Part shown: positions 8,911 through 18,591 of the stretch, in pieces
How the letters are laid out: every line of letters starts with the position of its first letter
Position numbering within the stretch: position 1 is the first letter of the stretch
Source: Mameliella sp. CS4
Lineage (GTDB): Bacteria; Pseudomonadota; Alphaproteobacteria; Rhodobacterales; Rhodobacteraceae
NCBI RefSeq assembly: GCF_019392335.1
Contig: NZ_JAHXRQ010000005.1
Coordinates: 62,001-126,000 of the forward strand
Direction of reading: 5' to 3'
DNA: 64,000 nucleotides
Made by a program: the position numbers and the translations under genes
Notes under the pieces: generated by a model
Seen by the model: the letters and a program-made list of their open reading frames with translations, nothing else
Database searches by the model: none
What the model was told of the DNA's origin: nothing

Positions 8911-9681
8911 ATGCCCTTCGAAAAAGTGCAGGCCGAGAAGCTCTCGAAGACCGTTGTCCGGCAGATCGAACTGCTGATCCTGCGCGGCGTGCTGCGCCCC
9001 GGGGAACGGCTGCCCTCGGAACGCGACCTGTCCGAACAGCTTGGCGTCTCGCGGCCCTCCCTTCGAGAGGCCGTGTCCGAGCTGCAGGCGCGCGGGTTGC
9101 TGACCTCCAAGGCCAGCGCGGGCGTCTTTGTGACCGGCGTCCTGGGCTCGGCCTTTTCCGAACCGCTGATCCAGCTTTTCGCCAATCACGACGAGGCGGT
9201 GTTCGACTACCTCTCGTTCCCGCGCGACATGGAAGGGCTGGCCGCCGAACGTGCCGCCATCCACGGCACGGACAGCGATCTTGCCGTGATTGCTGCGGTT
9301 TTCACCAAGATGGAGGCCGCCCACGTCAAGCGGAACCCCTCCGAAGAGGCCGGGCTGGACGCCGAGTTTCACCTGGCGATCATCGAGGCCAGCCATAACG
9401 TGATCATGCTGCACATGATGCGGTCGATGTACCAGTTGCTGCGCGAGGGCGTGTTCTACAACCGCCAGGTCATGTTCAAGCAACGCACCACCCGGGCGAG
9501 CCTGCTGGACCAACACCGCGCCATCAACGACGCGCTTCAGGCGCGCGATGCCGCCGGGGCGCGGGCCGCTGTCGAGGCACATCTGGATTACGTCGAGGCG
9601 GCACTGACCGCGGACAGGACCATGGAAAAGAACGAGGCCATTGCGCGCCAGCGGCTGCGCCGGGAAACCGACCGCCGCTAG
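8911..9681 (+). CDS. FadR/PdhR-type GntR-family transcriptional regulator
   Basis: 256-residue regulator. The N-terminal winged helix-turn-helix contains LRPGERLPSERDLSEQLGVS and RPSLREAVSELQARGLL, typical of GntR proteins; the C-terminal all-helical FCD domain has DAEFHLAIIEASHN and DQHRAINDALQARD, which supply the metal/ligand-binding Asp and His residues. The order of domains fits the FadR subgroup (PdhR, LldR). The effector is probably a small carboxylate but cannot be named. ATG 8911 has a GGAAGGA ribosome site. No adjacent metabolic operon indicates its target. Confidence 0.9.
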   Translation: MPFEKVQAEKLSKTVVRQIELLILRGVLRPGERLPSERDLSEQLGVSRPSLREAVSELQARGLLTSKASAGVFVTGVLGSAFSEPLIQLFANHDEAVFDYLSFPRDMEGLAAERAAIHGTDSDLAVIAAVFTKMEAAHVKRNPSEEAGLDAEFHLAIIEASHNVIMLHMMRSMYQLLREGVFYNRQVMFKQRTTRASLLDQHRAINDALQARDAAGARAAVEAHLDYVEAALTADRTMEKNEAIARQRLRRETDRR

Positions 9682-9790
9682 ACCGCCCCCCCAGGATATG
9701 GGCCGAAGCGGTCAGAAGTATTGACCACCGGGTGCAGCAAGCCCGTCTGAAAGCCCCAAGTCCCCGGCAAGGCGTCAGCCCGTCGCGTCG

Positions 9791-9837
9791 TGTACGTTTT
9801 GTACAAAACGTACACCGTTTTCAGCATTTTGTACAAA
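9791..9837. repeat. 47-bp double-palindrome element, copy A
   Basis: A perfect 24-bp palindrome at 9791-9814 (core ACGTTTTGTACAAAACGT) is followed by a 12-bp palindrome TTTTGTACAAAA at 9827-9838, centre to centre 30 bp. A second copy at 57232-57278 keeps the 24-bp part identical and differs at three positions in the rest. It lies between two convergent genes, so it is not an obvious promoter element. Confidence 0.75.
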
Positions 9838-9845
9838 ACACAAGT

Positions 9846-10319
9846 TCAGGTTGAAATTCTGACCTGCCCCCCATGCTGACGGTCCAGGAACTGCCTGACG
9901 GCGGCCTGATCCGACGGTGAAATCCCGGCCCGGTGGATGATCCAGTCCGCCGCCTCATGGATGTCCAGCGTCACCAGTGTGTTCTCTTGTTTGCGCACGC
10001 CAGACAGCTCGAAATAGGTGGCCGACATCCGCATCATGCCAAAGTTGGTGTCGTTGCTCACGACATAGGCGGCAACGCCACCGGGCACGTCGAGCCCCCG
10101 CGCCTTGAGTCGTTCGGCGTATCGGCGCATATCCGCGCCGGTGAAGGGCGCCATGTCGACGTCGCGCATGTCGAAAAGGACCGGACGGTTCATGTCCGAG
10201 GCAGAACCGCCCCCGTCCCGAACCGCGAGGAAGGCTGCGATCGTTTCGTCCAGATCGACGTCGCCCGACAGATGCCAGTACCGGATGCCGGGCACTTCCA
10301 GGAAGTCGTGAGATATCAT
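9846..10319 (-). CDS. Hypothetical protein, SpoIIAA/STAS-like
   Basis: 157-residue cytoplasmic protein. I chose ATG 10319 (MISHDFLEVPG) because a GGAG ribosome site sits six bases upstream; the open frame extends to 10406. The alternation of HLSGDVDLDE, PVLFDMRDVDMAPF and a following amphipathic helix (RRYAERLKARGLD) resembles the SpoIIAA-like/STAS alpha-beta fold, but no phosphorylatable Ser is clear and the assignment is tentative. The gene is convergent with the GntR regulator and stands alone on its strand upstream of the amtB terminator. Confidence 0.7.
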   Translation of the reverse strand: MISHDFLEVPGIRYWHLSGDVDLDETIAAFLAVRDGGGSASDMNRPVLFDMRDVDMAPFTGADMRRYAERLKARGLDVPGGVAAYVVSNDTNFGMMRMSATYFELSGVRKQENTLVTLDIHEAADWIIHRAGISPSDQAAVRQFLDRQHGGQVRIST

Positions 10320-10450
10320 TGGCGCTCCAGGAAAGCCGTCTGTGTTTCCCTTAGGGAAAGCAGAATTTCGACAAAGCCTCCACGAGACAACCGTGCAAAG
10401 GCTCATGCTGGTGCAAAAGAATCACTCTGTACCCTACAGGAAGGAAAAAA

Positions 10451-10470
10451 CCCGGGCGCGAGCGCCCGGG
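10451..10470 (-). terminator. Rho-independent terminator of glnK-amtB
   Basis: CCCGGGCG stem with CGAG loop at 10451-10470; on the minus strand it is followed by a run of six T (10450-10445). It lies 34 bases after the amtB stop. Confidence 0.85.
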
Positions 10471-10504
10471 CCAGTGGTCACAAAAGCTGAGAGGAAGGAG
10501 AACC

Positions 10505-11839
<1,335 letters not shown>

Positions 11840-11869
11840 GTCGTTATCCCTCATGATGAACTGCGCGCG

Positions 11870-12208
11870 TCAAAGCGCGTCTGCGTCGGTTTCGCCGGTG
11901 CGCACACGCACGGCTTGCTGAACGTCGAGCACGAAGATCTTGCCGTCGCCGATCTTGCCGGTCTGCGCGGTGGTCTTGATGGTCTCGATCACCTGGTCGG
12001 CCATCGACGACGAAACGACGATTTCCAGTTTGATTTTCGGCACGAAATTCACAGCGTATTCGGCGCCGCGGTAGATTTCGGTATGGCCGGACTGAGAGCC
12101 GAAGCCCTTGATTTCCGTTACCATCATGCCGCGCACGCCGATGCCGGTGAGGGCTTCGCGCACCTCTTCCAGCTTGAACGGCTTGATCGTTGCAATGATC
12201 AGTTTCAC
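11870..12208 (-). CDS. glnK: Nitrogen regulatory protein P-II
   Basis: 112-residue trimeric signal protein that reads ATP/ADP, 2-oxoglutarate and uridylylation state, and gates AmtB. The start is GTG 12208 (KLIIATIKPFKLEEVREAL follows), with an AAGGGGA ribosome site; the open frame runs further upstream without family similarity. The T-loop holds Tyr51 in HTEIYRGAEYAV, the uridylylation site, and TGKIGDGKIFV forms the B-loop. Linkage to amtB makes GlnK the better name than GlnB. Confidence 0.95.
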   Translation of the reverse strand: MKLIIATIKPFKLEEVREALTGIGVRGMMVTEIKGFGSQSGHTEIYRGAEYAVNFVPKIKLEIVVSSSMADQVIETIKTTAQTGKIGDGKIFVLDVQQAVRVRTGETDADAL

Positions 12209-12461
12209 CTTGGTCCCCTTCGGTCTGGCAGGGTCGCCCCTGCAATGCACCCGCAGCAAAACTGGTCCGGGGCCTCGAAATGAAGGGATTGGCCCGGATT
12301 TCGGGCAAATTTTCGGGCCCCAGCGCACATTTTTTAGGCTTATGTGTATTTGCGCTCAAAATTTCATCACAAAATAAACCTCTGTTGCGCTCGGCGATGG
12401 TCAACATTCCCGGCCGGGACAGGTAGAGTCGGGCTCAAACAAGAGTGACAGGCAGATCTTG
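12209..12461. promoter_or_regulatory. Divergent promoter region, glnK-amtB versus class A PBP
   Basis: A 253-bp region between two divergent genes with an AT-rich core (12300-12380). Three TGCGCT hexamers occur: one inverted at 12322-12327 and two direct at 12351-12356 and 12386-12391. They could be half-sites of a nitrogen regulator, but spacing is irregular. I found no convincing GG-N10-GC sigma-54 promoter. Confidence 0.35.
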
Positions 12462-14612
12462 ATGAGTTCCTCGAAGGGCAAATCCGGCCGCTTGGTGGCC
12501 GACAGGCGCTACACGCGCAAACCGGCGAAATCCGCCGCAAAGCCGACGCGCAGCCGAAAGACCAAAACGCGGCGCAAGCCCGCCCGCCAGCGGCGCGGCG
12601 GCATCCTGGGCTTTTTCGGCGCGATCCTTCGCTGGATCCTGCGGCTGATCTGGCGTGTGACGCTGTCGGCAACGGTGGTCGTGGCACTGATCCTTGGATC
12701 GGCGGTGCTCTATGTCTACAGCGGGCTGCCCGACATGTCGCAGGTGACGGACGGGCGCGCACGCGGATCGGTGACGCTGCTGGACCGCGACGGAAAGGTC
12801 TTTGCCCTGCGCGGCGACCAGTTCGGCGGCGCGGTGACGGCGGACACCGTGTCCGAGCACCTCAAGAACGCGGTGGTGGCAACCGAGGACCGGCGGTTCT
12901 ACTGGCATTTCGGTGTCAGTCCGCGCGGCGTGGCCAGCGCGATCCGCATCAACCTGCGCGAGGGGCGCGGGCCGCTGTCGGGTCACGGCGGGTCGACGAT
13001 CACCCAGCAGACCGCGAAACTGCTGTGCCTGGGCGTGCAGTACGACCCCGACGAGTGGGAGTCCGAGGCCGATTACGTCGCCGACTGCCGTCGCGGTTCG
13101 CTGTCGCGCAAGGCGCAGGAGGCGATCTATGCCATCGCGATGGAGGCCAAGTATACCAAGGACGAGATCCTCTCGATCTATCTCAACCGCGCCTACATGG
13201 GGGGCGGAGCCTATGGCGCCGAGGCGGCGGCGCAGCGCTATTTCGCCAAACCGGCGGCAGCCCTGAACCCGGCAGAGGCCGCGATGCTGGCGGGGCTGCT
13301 GACCGCGCCCTCGATGCTGGCGCCCACCTCGAACCTCAAGCGCAGCCAGGACCGCGCTGCGACCGTGCTGCGCCTGATGTACGACCAGGGCTATCTCAGC
13401 GAAGAGGACATGCGCCACTACCAGGCCAATCCGGCTGTGCTGGCGGAGGGCGCGCGCAACCTGGGCGGCGGCTATTTCGGGGACTGGATCATGTCGTCGG
13501 ACATGGACTACCTGATCGGCGACACGACAGAGGACGTGATCATCGAAACCACGCTGGACCAGCGCATCCAGCGCGCCACCGCCAGCGCGGTCAACAAGAT
13601 CTTTTCCGAGAAGGTGCGCGAAGGATCGAAGGCGCAGGTGGCGGTGATCGTAATGTCGGCGGACGGCGCGGTGCGCGGCATGGTCGGCGGGCGGGACACG
13701 GATGCCACCGGCCTGTTCAACCGCGCCACGCAGGCGGTGCGCCAGACCGGATCGGCCTTCAAACCCTTTGTCTATGCCACGGCGCTGGAACTGGGTTATT
13801 CGCCGCTGGATACAGTGGTGGATGAACCCTATTGCCTGAACATCCCCGGATCGGGCCAGTGGTGCCCCGAGAACTACTCGCGCCAGCACTATGGCCGGGT
13901 GCCCCTGGAAGAGGCGCTGCGGAAATCGCTGAACATTCCGGCGGTCAAGGTTTCGGAAACCGTGGGGCGTGACCTGGTGCTGCGGGTGGCGCGCGATTTC
14001 GGCATCCACCGCGAACTGGCGGACACGCCCGCGCTGGCGCTGGGTGCCGCCGAGGCGACCCTGCTGGAGATGACCGGCGCCTATGCCGGCATCCTGAACG
14101 GCGGGTCGTCGGTGCGGCCCTACGGCCAGCAGCTGATCCGCTACAAGGGCACGTCCGATCCGCTGATGGAGGCCAGCGGCGGCATGGGCGAACGGGTGAT
14201 CCGCGAAGAGGCGGCCCGCCAGCTGGTCTGGATGATGCAGCGGGTGGTGGCCCAGGGCACCGGTGGCCGCGCCGCCCTGCCCGACCGCCAGGTCGCGGGC
14301 AAGACCGGCACCAGCCAGGAGGCGCGCGACGCCTGGTTCGTGGGATTTACCGCCGATTACGTCGCCGGGGTCTGGATGGGCTATGACGACAACACGCCTT
14401 TGACCGGCGTGACCGGCAGCGGCCTGCCCGCGGAAATCTGGCACGAGGTCATGGTGCGGGTCCACGAGGGCCTGCCGGTGCGCCCCCTGCCGATGATGGA
14501 ACCGGTGCCGCCAAAGGTCCCCGAACCGGAACCCCAGCCGGTGCCCCGCCAGCCGCAACGGCGCGATTCGATCCTGGAACAGGTGCTGCGCGACATCCTG
14601 GGCGGCAACTGA
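12462..14612 (+). CDS. Class A penicillin-binding protein (PBP1-type)
   Basis: 716-residue bifunctional peptidoglycan synthase. A basic cytoplasmic N-terminus (about 45 residues, many Lys/Arg) leads into one membrane anchor. The glycosyltransferase 51 domain has VVATEDRRFYWHFGVSPRG with the catalytic Glu and GGSTITQQTAK. The transpeptidase domain has SxxK in TGSAFKPF, SxN in KSLNIP and KTGTS. The C-terminus is Pro-rich (PVPPKVPEPEPQPVP) and ends in a short helix. TTG 12459 immediately precedes the chosen ATG. It polymerises and cross-links glycan strands on the periplasmic face. Confidence 0.95.
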   Translation: MSSSKGKSGRLVADRRYTRKPAKSAAKPTRSRKTKTRRKPARQRRGGILGFFGAILRWILRLIWRVTLSATVVVALILGSAVLYVYSGLPDMSQVTDGRARGSVTLLDRDGKVFALRGDQFGGAVTADTVSEHLKNAVVATEDRRFYWHFGVSPRGVASAIRINLREGRGPLSGHGGSTITQQTAKLLCLGVQYDPDEWESEADYVADCRRGSLSRKAQEAIYAIAMEAKYTKDEILSIYLNRAYMGGGAYGAEAAAQRYFAKPAAALNPAEAAMLAGLLTAPSMLAPTSNLKRSQDRAATVLRLMYDQGYLSEEDMRHYQANPAVLAEGARNLGGGYFGDWIMSSDMDYLIGDTTEDVIIETTLDQRIQRATASAVNKIFSEKVREGSKAQVAVIVMSADGAVRGMVGGRDTDATGLFNRATQAVRQTGSAFKPFVYATALELGYSPLDTVVDEPYCLNIPGSGQWCPENYSRQHYGRVPLEEALRKSLNIPAVKVSETVGRDLVLRVARDFGIHRELADTPALALGAAEATLLEMTGAYAGILNGGSSVRPYGQQLIRYKGTSDPLMEASGGMGERVIREEAARQLVWMMQRVVAQGTGGRAALPDRQVAGKTGTSQEARDAWFVGFTADYVAGVWMGYDDNTPLTGVTGSGLPAEIWHEVMVRVHEGLPVRPLPMMEPVPPKVPEPEPQPVPRQPQRRDSILEQVLRDILGGN

Positions 14613-14644
14613 GGCCACCTGCCCGCACAGCGGACAAAACAACG

Positions 14645-14665
14645 GCCGGCCCCAAGGGGGCCGGC
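14645..14665 (+). terminator. Terminator after class A PBP gene
   Basis: Nine-bp stem GCCGGCCCC/GGGGCCGGC with loop AAG, followed by TCTTT. It begins 33 bases after the PBP stop. Confidence 0.75.
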
Positions 14666-14781
14666 TCTTTGGTACAAATGATACGCGTGAGACCCCGCAG
14701 TGGGGTCGGAGCGCAGTGACCGCTTTGGGCCCGCAGCTACCAGAAAAGCGTTGAGCTATTCTGAGGACGAAGGAGAATAAT

Positions 14782-15117
14782 TTGTCGGATGTAGCATCAC
14801 GAATTGCGGCAATTTTAGACTTCGCGGTAGCGGTGGCGCTGGCGGCTAGTGTCGTTTTAGTCATGCTTGTTTTTGCGGATTTATTCACGCCTCCCGCCGG
14901 TACAGTCGGGACGCATCCTAATTATCTAACTAATTCGACAAAGGCTGCTGTGTTTGTAGGGCTGCTTTTAAGCCCGACCATAGGTTGTGCAATCGCATGG
15001 CCGATTCATGTTTGCCAGCAGCGTCGGGACCAGCCGGTTTTCCCGTGGCTACGCTTTGTGGTTTTGGCGTCGGCGGTATGGACATGGTTTGTTTTTGCGG
15101 CTTTGAGTGATCTCTGA
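14782..15117 (+). CDS. Orphan small membrane protein
   Basis: 111-residue protein starting at TTG 14782, with AGGAG six bases upstream. Three hydrophobic segments are visible (about residues 12-33, 51-68, 87-107) with a PNYLTNSTKAA loop and a basic QQRRDQPVF loop between them. I recognise no family. G+C by hand count is near 52 percent over 180 bases, clearly below the neighbours, and codon choice differs from them (TTT, TTA and ATT are used freely). This suggests recent acquisition or weak selection. There is no partner gene; it sits in an isolated patch between the PBP terminator and mlaC. Confidence 0.65.
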   Translation: MSDVASRIAAILDFAVAVALAASVVLVMLVFADLFTPPAGTVGTHPNYLTNSTKAAVFVGLLLSPTIGCAIAWPIHVCQQRRDQPVFPWLRFVVLASAVWTWFVFAALSDL

Positions 15118-15316
15118 TCTGCTCAATGGCAGCTTCGTCCCGCACAGCCGACATTCACCGCAACCCTCTCCCGAAGCTTTCTTCGAGAAATGGTTTCTTG
15201 GCATCGGGCTGTTCTGAAGCGCTCTCTGCTCTGCACCACATCAATTGATGCAAAGGGCCGGCCCCAGGGGGACCGGCCCGTAATCATTCGGCGGGCAGGA
15301 TGCCCGGTCGCGCGGC
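15118..15316. other. AT-richer spacer downstream of orphan gene
   Basis: 199 bases with no gene I can support. It holds the mlaC-side terminator at 15255-15279; the rest is unassigned and resembles the base composition of the orphan membrane gene rather than that of the surrounding core genes. Confidence 0.4.
15255..15279 (-). terminator. Terminator of mlaA-mlaC
   Basis: Eleven-position stem (GGGCCGG paired with CCGGCCC, one mismatch, then CCC/GGG) with a short loop. On the minus strand it is followed by TTTG. It lies 37 bases beyond the mlaC stop. Confidence 0.65.
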
Positions 15317-15904
15317 TCAGCCAGCCCGGCGCAGGTCGGCGATCAGTTGGTCGATGTTGCCGCGACGGGCATCCAGCATGGCGCCGATCTCTTCCTTTTC
15401 GGACAGCAGCATGTCGGCGCCTTCCACGAAGAGGTTGTAGAACCGGTTCGAGTCGGACACGCGGAACGCGGTTTCCAGCGTCTTGGACCCGCTCATGTGA
15501 GCGACGCAGCGCACCTCGTAGCCACGGCTGATGGCATGGACCGACTGCACCTCGATACGCCCACCCTGGAACTCGCGGAACCGCTTGCCGTATTTGCGCG
15601 CGATGTAGCCGGTGAAGGCCTCTGTAAAGGCCTTGCGCTGCGCGTTGCTGGCGCGGCGCGCGGCAACCCCCAGAACGTTCGCGGCGATCAGCGGCGTATC
15701 GCCGTATTTCTTGAACAGCCGCTCGAACTCACGGTACATCGACGCTTCGGACCTGCCCGAGGCGATGACCGTGTTGATCTCGTTCACGAGGCTGTTCACG
15801 AGGTTCGCCGCCTGCTGTCCGGTCAGGGCAAGGGCGGGCATGGCGGGCATCGCGGCCAGGGCCGCGCCCGCCGCGATGAAATGCCGGCGGTTGAGATGGG
15901 TCAT
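15317..15904 (-). CDS. mlaC: Phospholipid-binding periplasmic protein MlaC
   Basis: 195-residue periplasmic lipid carrier (Ttg2D/MlaC family) that shuttles phospholipids between the outer-membrane MlaA complex and the inner-membrane Mla ABC transporter. The export signal has a twin-arginine look: NRRHFIAAGAALAAMPAMPALA. The mature part shows the family's YREFERLFKKYGDTPLIAANVLG and RFREFQGGRIEVQ segments. ATG 15904 is preferred over GTG 15907 because of spacing to AGGAGGAG. It is 13 bases downstream of mlaA. Confidence 0.88.
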   Translation of the reverse strand: MTHLNRRHFIAAGAALAAMPAMPALALTGQQAANLVNSLVNEINTVIASGRSEASMYREFERLFKKYGDTPLIAANVLGVAARRASNAQRKAFTEAFTGYIARKYGKRFREFQGGRIEVQSVHAISRGYEVRCVAHMSGSKTLETAFRVSDSNRFYNLFVEGADMLLSEKEEIGAMLDARRGNIDQLIADLRRAG

Positions 15905-15917
15905 CACGGGACTCCTC

Positions 15918-16664
15918 CTAGAAACCTTCAGTGTCGACGGCGAAGGGATCGAAATCCGCCCCCGGCGCCTCTTCGCCCAGCTCGTAGCGGCGCTGTTGCA
16001 GGTAAATCAACCGCAGCTGCGTGTAGCTGTCGGCGCTGTCGTAGAGCACCGAATCGACCGTACCGCTGAACTGGCTACGCTCGCCAAACTTGTCGATGGC
16101 CTTGGCGACCGTACCGACATAACGATCTGGAGTCGGCACGACATATTTCAATGGGTCGGTGAAAAGGTCGACGATGTCACCGGCGGTATCCCGCTCGGTC
16201 GAGGGCCCCAGCAGGGGCACTTCGAGGTAGGCGCCCTCGGGTGCGCCCCAGACGGCCAGCGTTTCACCGAAATCGGTCTCGTCGGGCTTGAGACCCCATT
16301 CATTGGCCACGTCGAACAGGCCGCCGACACCGATGGTGGCGTTCAGCGTAAAGCGCATGGTGTTGCTGGTTGCGCGCAGCAGGCGCCCCTGAAGCAGCTG
16401 ATTGACCACGGTTTGCGGCAGCGACACCGTGTCGGCGAAACTGGAAACGCGATCCTGCACGAAGGGCGGCACGGTCTCGGTGTAGCCCGGCCCGTCTCCG
16501 CTGAAAAAGGTCTTGTCGACCTTCTTGTTGAATTCGTGCACCTTGCGGTTCTGCGCCTCGTAGGGATCATGGATGCCCCCCGGGGCGCCCTCGGGTCCCG
16601 GAACGGAACAGCCCGCAATGCCCAAAACGACGGTCAGAACCACAAACGGCCTTACATTCACCAT
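15918..16664 (-). CDS. mlaA: Outer-membrane lipoprotein MlaA (VacJ)
   Basis: 248-residue lipoprotein that extracts mislocalised phospholipids from the outer leaflet. The lipobox LGIAGC puts the lipidated Cys at residue 19 from ATG 16664; an alternative ATG at 16733 with a good GGAG site would give an unusually long leader, so the start is uncertain. Family features are DPYEAQNRKVHEFNKKVD near the N-terminus and FGETLAVWGAPEGAYLEVPLLGPST in the middle. The mlaFEDB genes are not in the window. Confidence 0.88.
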   Translation of the reverse strand: MVNVRPFVVLTVVLGIAGCSVPGPEGAPGGIHDPYEAQNRKVHEFNKKVDKTFFSGDGPGYTETVPPFVQDRVSSFADTVSLPQTVVNQLLQGRLLRATSNTMRFTLNATIGVGGLFDVANEWGLKPDETDFGETLAVWGAPEGAYLEVPLLGPSTERDTAGDIVDLFTDPLKYVVPTPDRYVGTVAKAIDKFGERSQFSGTVDSVLYDSADSYTQLRLIYLQQRRYELGEEAPGADFDPFAVDTEGF

Positions 16665-16860
16665 CAACCCCCAGTCCTCTTCAACCCCCTTGGGAAAGCC
16701 ACGCGGCTTCCGTAGAAGGGTAGGTAGATTCATCTCCGCTCCTTCCCAACGAAGGATCCCGGAATCCCCGGCCATGTGGCACAATAGCGACATGAGGCGG
16801 GACAGGGTTTCACTGTCACCGATTCCGGCCCAAGACACAACGAAGGGCTGATACAGGCAT

Positions 16861-18591
16861 ATGAGCATGGCACAGAAAGACACCGGCCGCGACGAATTGC
16901 GGGCAGCCCGCAAGCAAAGCCGACCATACTACTGGTTCGTCGGCATCTTCAGCTTTTTCGTCAACATGCTGATGCTGACCGGCCCGATGTACATGCTGCA
17001 GGTCTATGACCGCGTGCTTGGCTCGCGCTCGGAGGCGACGCTGATCGCGCTCTCGGTGCTGGTGGTCTTCCTTTATTCGATGATGGGCCTGCTGGACTAC
17101 GTCCGGGGCCGAATCATGGGCCGGGTGGCGGCGCGGTTCCAGGCGGCGCTGGACCTGCGGGTCTTCGATGCGGTGTTGCGGCGCGCGGCGGTGCAGAACG
17201 ACGAACTGGCACAAACCGGGCTGAGAGACCTGGAATCGGTGCAGCGGCTGATGTCCTCGCCGGTGCTGATGGCCTTTTTCGACATTCCCTGGACGCCCTT
17301 CTTCATCTTCGCGATCTTCATCTTCCACCCCTGGATGGGCATCCTTGCGATCTGCGGCGGCCTGTTCCTGATCGCAGTGACGCTGGTCAACCAGATGGTC
17401 AGCAAGAACCCGACCCAGAAATCCAACGTCGCCGTGATGCAGGCGGAACGCACCTCGGACCAGATCCGCCAGGAGGCGGAGATGGTGCAGGCGCTGGGGA
17501 TGCGCGGGGACGCCTTCACCCGCTGGATGCAGGCGCGGTCGCAGGCGCTGTCGGGGCAGATCCATTCCGCTGACCTCACCGGCACCTTCACCACGATCAC
17601 CAAGACCTTCCGGATGCTGCTGCAGTCGGCCATGCTGGGCCTCGGGGCCTATCTTGTCCTGCAGGGCGAACTGACGCCGGGCGCGATGATCGCCGGGTCG
17701 ATCCTGATGGGCCGGGCACTGGCGCCGATCGAACTGCTGATCGGGCAGTGGGTGCTGGTGCAGAGGGCGCGCAAGGGCTGGGACAACCTGGCACAGCTGC
17801 TGACCGAGGTGCCCGAGGCGGGCAACCCCACCGCCCTGCCGAAACCCAAGGCCAAGCTGGACGTGCAACAGCTGACCGTCGTCGCTCCGGGCGAACAGCA
17901 GGCGGCGCTGCGGCTGGTCTCCTTCAGCGTCGGGCCGGGCCAGGCCTGTGGCGTGATCGGGCCGTCAGGCGCGGGCAAGTCGACGCTGGCGCGCGCGCTG
18001 ACCGGGGTCTGGCGCCCTGCGGGCGGCAAGATCCGGCTCGATGGCGCCTCGCTGGAACAGTACGGCGCCGAGACGCTGGGCAAGCACATCGGCTACCTGC
18101 CGCAGCGGGTGACACTGTTCGACGGCACCATCGCCGAGAACATCGCCCGCCTGTCACCCCAGCCCGACGCCGAAATGGTTGTCGAGGCGGCGATGAAGGC
18201 CGACGCGCACGAGATGATCCTGAAATTGCCGCAGGGCTATGATACAAGGGTCTCGGCTGCCGGCGGGCGGCTGTCGGGCGGCCAGATGCAACGTATCGGG
18301 CTGGCCCGTGCGATGTATGGCGATCCGGTTGTTCTGGTCCTGGATGAGCCGAACTCGAACCTCGACAACGAGGGGTCCGAGGCGGTGAACAAGGCGATCA
18401 AGACCTTCAAGGCCGAAGGCAAGATCGTGCTGATCATGGCCCACCGCCCGGCGGCCATCAAGGAATGCGACCTGCTCCTGATGCTGGAAAACGGCGGGCG
18501 CGCGGCCTTCGGGCCCAAGGACGAGGTGTTGCAGGCCATGGTCAAGAACCACCAGCAATTGCAGAAAGCCGGACCGGGAGGCGTCAGATGA
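16861..18591 (+). CDS. Type I secretion ABC transporter, PrtD family
   Basis: 576-residue fused membrane/ATPase protein. The N-terminal half has about six membrane segments of the exporter type (no C39 peptidase domain), and the ATPase carries Walker A GPSGAGKST, signature LSGGQMQR and Walker B VVLVLDEPNSNLDN. This architecture fits PrtD/HasD transporters that export RTX-type or other C-terminally signalled proteins through a tripartite channel. It overlaps the fusion protein gene by four bases. No TolC-like gene or substrate gene is nearby. Confidence 0.92.
   Translation: MSMAQKDTGRDELRAARKQSRPYYWFVGIFSFFVNMLMLTGPMYMLQVYDRVLGSRSEATLIALSVLVVFLYSMMGLLDYVRGRIMGRVAARFQAALDLRVFDAVLRRAAVQNDELAQTGLRDLESVQRLMSSPVLMAFFDIPWTPFFIFAIFIFHPWMGILAICGGLFLIAVTLVNQMVSKNPTQKSNVAVMQAERTSDQIRQEAEMVQALGMRGDAFTRWMQARSQALSGQIHSADLTGTFTTITKTFRMLLQSAMLGLGAYLVLQGELTPGAMIAGSILMGRALAPIELLIGQWVLVQRARKGWDNLAQLLTEVPEAGNPTALPKPKAKLDVQQLTVVAPGEQQAALRLVSFSVGPGQACGVIGPSGAGKSTLARALTGVWRPAGGKIRLDGASLEQYGAETLGKHIGYLPQRVTLFDGTIAENIARLSPQPDAEMVVEAAMKADAHEMILKLPQGYDTRVSAAGGRLSGGQMQRIGLARAMYGDPVVLVLDEPNSNLDNEGSEAVNKAIKTFKAEGKIVLIMAHRPAAIKECDLLLMLENGGRAAFGPKDEVLQAMVKNHQQLQKAGPGGVR

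Noticed and set aside
9791..9837. The double palindrome as a parS or FNR site
   Set aside because: The parS consensus centres on CACGTG and the FNR site on TTGAT-N4-ATCAA. Neither is present; the core here is TTTTGTACAAAA.
12209..12461. A sigma-54 promoter before glnK
   Set aside because: The best candidate on the minus strand has 9 rather than 10 bases between GG and GC and lacks the rest of the consensus.
12435..14888. An 817-codon minus-strand frame opposite the penicillin-binding protein
   Set aside because: Shadow of the PBP gene, which has glycosyltransferase and transpeptidase motifs in the correct order.
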